A DNA stretch of 64,000 nucleotides from Apostichopus japonicus (lineage: Eukaryota > Echinodermata > Holothuroidea > Aspidochirotida > Stichopodidae), in the NCBI RefSeq assembly GCF_037975245.1, contig NC_092567.1, forward strand, positions 18,854,876-18,918,875. The letters run 5' to 3'. Positions within the stretch are counted from its first letter, which is position 1. Each line of letters starts with the position of its first letter. The notes under the pieces are model-generated. The model made no database searches. It saw nothing but the letters and a program-made list of their open reading frames with translations, and had not been told where the DNA came from. The translations under genes were made by a program, and so were the position numbers. Below are positions 59,301-64,000 of this stretch, piece after piece.

Positions 59301-60068
59301 TTTGGGTTAGGCCATAATTAATTACTGAAGGGTTCAGTCATAAGTAATTTCAATTGGTCGAATGTTTTATGACACGTTACGTGTCAGGGGTGAGTTGGTT
59401 AATGAAAATACGTTGTGACTAAACAATTTAGGTAGTTGAATGAATTTACGTTTTGAACATTGTTGTGAATCGAACTGCAATAGCGGAAAATATTTCAAGC
59501 TACATTGTTAACACTACTTGTTAGCAGTTGACTGTATATATTATTATTTATTTCAAGATCTCTGATTTACGTTAATCAAGAAAATAAATGAAAAAAGCTA
59601 GGAAACACGATATCTCTTTAATCATTTGTTTCTTTCTGTTCAATAATATAAATTATAAATATTGGTTAACATTTTGATACATGTTACGAAGTGTATAAAC
59701 GGCATAAAAATGATGAAAATCAATGACTATTGATTTTCAATTTAAACGTAAGGGTTTACGTAGTACAAATGCAACAACGACGTCACCCCCCCCCTTCCCT
59801 GCACCCCTATCCTCTATTTTGTTAACAGTGACTCAACTGAATAACTCAGATAATATGTTCACGCATATGCTCAAACCAGAATGTCATGTTTGAGGATAAG
59901 AACGTTGCAGTGCTAGTGGAATATGATTGTCTAAATGTCAGCAATAAAAGGAACGGACTTTCTTTCATATTTCTGGTTTCTAACTTGCCTTCTCTAGTAA
60001 AACGTAGGACTAAACTTACCTGCTTCCACAGCGACGACTACCACAAGAAACGTTTGAAGAACCTTCAT
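56150..60068 (-). CDS. i-type lysozyme B with two Cys-rich modules, gene span
   Basis: Five coding exons, 60068-60020, 58813-58661, 57650-57456, 57000-56836 and 56346-56150, join to 252 aa; all four introns are phase 1 with GT-AG ends. Order: signal peptide MKVLQTFLVVVVAVEA, Cys-rich module 1 (residues 17-67), Cys-rich module 2 (68-132, ending in a Gly-rich linker), i-type lysozyme domain with Glu 147 (CMACICEVESNC), Asp 159 (CRWDVNSDSCG) and His 229 (RIHNGGPNG). It should be secreted and act on bacterial peptidoglycan; the modules may bind the wall or aid targeting, which is a guess. The plain i-type lysozymes of molluscs and echinoderms are about 120-150 aa, so this form is unusually long. 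Confidence 0.9.
56836..57000 (-). CDS. Lysozyme B, catalytic exon
   Basis: 165 nt, phase 1 on both sides. Encodes PVPSDCMACICEVESNC and CGPFQIKNDYYSDAKLMSNN. Catalytic Glu and Asp are kept; the usual Gly after Asp-x is Asn here (DVNSDSCG against DRGSYSCG in A). Confidence 0.95.
57456..57650 (-). CDS. Lysozyme B, Cys-rich module 2 exon
   Basis: 195 nt, phase 1 on both sides. Reads TECTNYNHPTAGSVGHCIDT, CPNGYYISGLCPTKAAGIKC, CFDKPTGTCGSGGG. The pattern GHCxD...C...GLCP...KCC recurs in module 1 and, as I recall, in small Cys-rich domains next to peptidoglycan-cleaving enzymes of other phyla. No counterpart in lysozyme A. Confidence 0.88.
57697..57965 (+). mobile_element. tRNA-derived SINE, family 2, in lysozyme B intron 2
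   Basis: Head GTTAAGCTCAGTGGTTAACG (A box), CCGGTTCGAGTCAC (B box), body with TCATGGACGTTAAATATGAA and GCTTCTTCGCGACTTCCTGC, tail (ACAT)n. Second copy of the family at 50504-50978. Lies within the block missing from lysozyme A. Confidence 0.82.
58661..58813 (-). CDS. Lysozyme B, Cys-rich module 1 exon
   Basis: 153 nt, phase 1 on both sides, acceptor TTCTTCTAG, donor GTACTT. Reads YQENACSSYEHSDYGCTGQC, MDNGATACPGGNTISGLCPQ and HVKCCF. Seven cysteines; same GLCP...KCC ending as module 2, so the two modules are likely tandem duplicates. Confidence 0.88.
60020..60068 (-). CDS. Lysozyme B, signal peptide exon
   Basis: 49 nt, MKVLQTFLVVVVAVEA plus one base, donor GTAAGT. Start chosen at the only ATG, preceded by AAA on the minus strand. 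Confidence 0.9.
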
Positions 60069-60146
60069 TTTGAGAAAGTGAAAAGTAAGGAGCTGATCAG
60101 TATCCTTCAAAGACTAAAATTGTTGTGGGAAAACAAAGTGTGTCTC

Positions 60147-60196
60147 TATATTCTGACAGCTGCATGCAACTGTTACAAGTTGATGACGCATATGCT
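60147..60196 (-). promoter_or_regulatory. Lysozyme B core promoter
   Basis: TATAGAGACACAC about 80 nt before the ATG, and AGCATATGCGTCA at 60184-60196. Both are shared with lysozyme A. Confidence 0.5.
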
Positions 60197-60534
60197 AATA
60201 AGTAAATGTAAATAATTTTATCGGTTTCGCGTGTGACTTCAACGTCTGCAACTGTAAGTGACCTCCACAAATATATGAACTTCTGTTTGGATTAGGATTT
60301 TACTGATATATCATACCTTTATTAGAGCTAATTAATTCATTTCAGCGGAAGGGTTTGTCGAAATAACACAAAATCGTAAAGATTAAAAGAGACACAACCC
60401 ACCCCTCCCCTACATATACGGACAGGAGACACAGACGCAATCATCATCAATGGTCTATGTGATAGTGATAACTGTCATAAACAACTCCCCCCTGTGGGGG
60501 GGGGATTTTTTTGAGACTAGACTAGAGATTAGAG

Positions 60535-60586
<52 letters not shown>

Positions 60587-60587
60587 A

Positions 60588-60683
<96 letters not shown>

Positions 60684-60684
60684 A
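60535..60684. repeat. (ATC)n microsatellite
   Basis: About 150 bp of ATC units with one AAC variant near 60585. Non-coding. Confidence 0.95.
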
Positions 60685-61391
60685 CATTTATATAACCATC
60701 ATCATAATACATACATACATACACAGAGTTGGCAGGTATGCATTATGCTGGGCTATAATGAGTATTATAACGAGTTGAAATCCAGTACACATATATGTGT
60801 GTAGACAGTCCCGGTCAAAGGCACATCCCTCCAAAAATCCCAGAAAATCTTCTGGAATCTTAATTGAATTTGGGACATAGCATGACCTACACTATAGACT
60901 TCATTTTAAATACCAGCGTACCACAATATGTCAAATACACAAATAGATTTGTAATCTTTTGCCTGGGACGGTGAAACTTTTTCCTGCTGTAACCTGGGAA
61001 CAATTTACTTTTAATTATTTCTAGGTATGATTTACACAGTAATTGCACATCCTTCTGGGACATAATCTTTATCACAGACAGGCTATAGCATGTTTAACAA
61101 ATGCTAGTGGCATTAACCGGATGCAGGCAACATGCCTTAAAGACAGGAAAATGCAGAGACGGAAATATTTTTTATATAATGTACAGATGCTACTATAGCC
61201 TCTTTTTAAAATAGCAATAATAGTGAATAAAGGTCACTGAAGTACTCATCCTTCTGACAAAGCAATAATATAGAGATAATAAAACAAATATGCTTTGTGG
61301 GATGATTATGCTCAATATCATTGCAGTTATATCTATAACAACAAACCCAATTGAAAGAACAATACCAGCTGTATATGTAGATACAGTAAGC

Positions 61392-61393
<2 letters not shown>

Positions 61394-61473
<80 letters not shown>
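61394..61473. repeat. (TA)n microsatellite
   Basis: About 80 bp of TA dinucleotides. Non-coding. Confidence 0.95.
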
Positions 61474-61477
<4 letters not shown>

Positions 61478-63502
61478 CTTGACTGCTAGTGCTACGACCA
61501 AGAAGTCAATACATTTATTACATAGTGCACGTGACACAGTAACATAAGAAGCCACATAGATCTGTGTTCGTCTTGTGACGTCACTGCCGAAGCTTTCCGT
61601 AAAAGAACGAAAATTCGAACAAATTTAGTATATCACAACAATCATGAAAATTACAAAACTTTGGTCAAATGAGACAAAATATGTTAACTTCTTCATTTTT
61701 AATGCTATATTAATGCAATCATTCATCAAATTAAGACGAGTTACGCGAGCATTTTATACTTGCGACACCCATATAGCTACGGTGATTCCCACATCTTCCT
61801 CAAACTACAGCCTTTTCCTAAACTGCTCTCAACATATCTATATTTGTGTCAATGTGCCGTCTCTCTTTACTGCAGTTACTTCAATCCTATGGATCTTTAC
61901 ATCTACATACATGCCAAATATATTTTCTTTTATAAAGATTACAATCAATAGCTAATAACAACAAGTTTGTGTGGATTTTTGTTTTTTCAATGATAAATAT
62001 CAAGAAGCATTCAGACATTCAGAAGTATTAAATTAAATACTTGTAATTAAATATTTCAGTGAGAAAAAATACTTCGGCTACTACTACTGACAGCAACTTT
62101 CCAAGCTCCCCAACTACCCCCATCCCCCCCATCCCCATAAAAGCTATACCGAGACTGGTGTTCTGAACTTCACATACTTTATCTCAAATTGTATTGATTT
62201 GTAACTGATAATATGATGTTCATGCCGTACGGTGGTCAGTGGTCACTGAAGGTAACCATTTCGGTTGCTTGAAGTTGAAGTCACAATATTGTATCGAGCT
62301 AATTCACAGCAATAGACAAGCGACAATGTAGTCTACGCCTTTGTATAGTGAAAGTGGTTTTGTAGGATATGCCAGTTGCATGGGTGGCGGCGCCGTGCGG
62401 GGCCGGGGGGGGGCGGGGAATGTTGAAGATATTTCGGTTGCAGATTTCAGGACCCGCACCCACCCCATCTTTGCTGAATTCGTTTTCAGTACATATATAG
62501 GCAATTCTCTTTCTCAATGAATTCTTGGAAATGTGTTTATTCTTTTATTTTAAAAGGATAATCTTAAATTGCGTGTCCAAGTTTGGGTAAAACTATTGCG
62601 AAACAGCATGATGTGTCACAGTCAGACTATATGTGAACACAACATCGTTATAACATTCGGATTGATGTTATTCATCACAATAGTGGAAATCAAAATACAA
62701 GATTAGCACGATGAGACACGGGCTTTATGTTAGTTTGTTCGTAAACGTGAACTCGATTGCATTGGTAGGTTTAACTATATTCTGTTCACGCCGAATGTGT
62801 GGCTGGAATTTGAGGTTGAATGTGTTACGTTTCTTGTCAGAGAAAGAGACGACGCATTGATTCCAGGACAAGTGTATTTAGCGGATGTAGTGTTTTCGTG
62901 AGTGGGGTGCCATGTTATTATTGTCAAATTTGTTTAGTACATTTTGTTTTTCTTTCTTATTTTGTTCTGTTCTGTTATGTTCTTTCTTTTCTTAAGGGTT
63001 ACTAGCTTTGATAAACATTTTATGTTTTTTTCTAGTATACCATTACTGCACTGTTTTGTATTTCTATGTATATGCGAAATATATTGACTGAACTGAACTG
63101 AACTGTTGTATCTACTGCGCATACTCGAGAGTCAGCAGCTTACTACAAAATTATGTAAACATGATACACTTGTCACATAATATGCGGTTGGAATATGAGA
63201 CTGAATGTTCAAGTGAATGTGTGCAGCTAGGTTCAGATCTTTGTAAGTTTCAAACTGGGTTGTAAGTGTAGGTCGATGCTATCAATTTCCATTCTTTCCT
63301 TGACAAGAAGTAAAATGTATCAAATTTGTTTGTAATCATTTCTAAACTTAGAGTTAGAAGGGAACTTAACTAACTTTTGCGAGGTAACAGACTCAATTAA
63401 GCCGCAGAATTTAGCTGAACGTGTTGGTACTGAAAACGATGTGTTCGAGTCACGATATTGTTGAGGACTCACATTGCTTCCAGAACTACCTTGAAATTGA
63501 CC

Positions 63503-63657
63503 ATGCCTCCAATTGAATTAGAATGTATTGTGAAATTTGGTGGCAGTTCAATTACCAAGAAGGATGAATTTGAAACCATCAATGCAGATGCATGGTCTTT
63601 TGCAATTGAAATCATCAGAAAGGTCGAGGGAAAATGCATCATTGTTCACGGAGCTGG
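63503..63657 (+). CDS. Isopentenyl phosphate kinase-like, first coding exon (partial gene)
   Basis: Starts at an ATG with A at -3 and reads MPPIELECIVKFGGSSITKK, then a helix, then KVEGKCIIVHGAG up to a GTGAGA donor in phase 2. The KFGGSSITKK loop (the phosphate-binding, Lys-Gly-Gly motif of the amino-acid kinase fold) and the IIVHGAG strand, which in the family continues into SFGH, fit isopentenyl phosphate kinase, which turns isopentenyl phosphate into the diphosphate. Upstream in-frame codons lack another ATG. The remaining exons lie beyond the window. A glutamate-5-kinase-like relative is the main alternative. Confidence 0.75.
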
Positions 63658-64000
63658 GTGAGATCTTTGGCTACTCCACTTAAAAGTTTAGTACCATTGT
63701 ACATTGTAGGTCCGGCCCTCGAGGGATCCCCACCTCACATGAACAAGAACCTAAATTTCAACCTCTGCACACATTGGAAGGTCAATAGTAAGGATGTATT
63801 CATTTCAGTTGTATCCTTATCAAATGTTTCTCTCACTAATTATGGGTTCAAACTCACAGTTTCTTCCTTAGGAGCTCATTGAATTCATAGGATATCAAAC
63901 TGACAGCAGCCTACTTTAAAGTATTAGTTCAATAGTTGAGCAAAATTTTCAAGACCATTTTGTTTGCCCCAGAATATCCATTATTTACATATCTCTAGCC

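Larger units (their letters stand above)
60290..63502. other. Intergenic stretch with simple repeats
   Basis: No gene recognised. (ATC)n at 60535-60684, whose poly-His frame is a shadow, (TA)n at 61394-61473, a GC-rich short repeat at about 62380-62430, GAACT repeats at about 63085-63105. The final part, directly before 63503, should hold the leader and promoter of the kinase gene; no TATA box stands out. Confidence 0.5.

Noticed and set aside
60450-60695. Poly-histidine frame
   Set aside because: Translation of an (ATC)n microsatellite.

Overview
The window looks like gene-poor, AT-rich, repeat-dense nuclear DNA of an invertebrate animal. Genes are split by GT-AG introns. It carries i-type (destabilase-type) lysozyme genes, which vertebrates lack, a Ty3/gypsy element of CsRn1 type, a Penelope-like element, LINE 3' ends and tRNA-derived SINEs. 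My best guess is a marine deuterostome, perhaps an echinoderm such as a sea cucumber. That is an inference from gene content, not proven by the sequence.

Layout. 1-856: no recognised gene. 857-6101: a young CsRn1-like Ty3/gypsy retrotransposon on the minus strand, with matching 528-bp LTRs, a 5-bp target duplication, a tRNA-Trp primer site, an intact gag, and a pol broken by one missing base in the reverse transcriptase. 6.1-17.5 kb: no recognised gene but several terminal-inverted-repeat (TIR) elements. One of them (13313-14720) is built almost entirely of short palindromes around GATATC and carries a 6-bp target duplication. 17486-17572 and 21227-21293 could be small exons of an unknown plus-strand gene. 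18168-20617 is a TIR element with tandem repeats full of YY1-like motifs and a second TIR element nested in it. 24.3-28.2 and 31.6-36.5 kb: long AGGTCA/TGACCT-rich repeat arrays; the second is split by a 2.2-kb hAT-like element with a perfect 8-bp target duplication.

The main host genes are two paralogous i-type lysozymes on the minus strand. Lysozyme A (29649-39972, three coding exons, 137 aa) is a plain secreted i-type lysozyme. Lysozyme B (56150-60068, five coding exons, 252 aa) has two extra cysteine-rich modules between signal peptide and lysozyme domain. All introns are phase 1. Intron alignment shows that A lacks, at one point, exactly the 2.2-kb block that holds B's two module exons. 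A's long intron is swollen by about 7 kb of repeats. Both genes share a TATA-like box and an upstream TGACGCATATGCT motif. A alone has a hairpin of about 69-bp arms just upstream.

Between and around the lysozymes: TIR elements, a LINE fragment (38767-39600), a 2.9-kb element bounded by TIRs and filled with GGTAAA/TACCGCGGTA repeats (42984-45894) that hosts a SINE with a 15-bp target duplication, a LINE 3' end running into an (ACTC)n array (47822-48445), a decayed Penelope-like element (48447-50463) and two copies of a second SINE family. 60.3-63.5 kb holds only simple repeats. At the right edge (63503-63657) the first coding exon of an isopentenyl phosphate kinase-like gene starts on the plus strand and runs out of the window.
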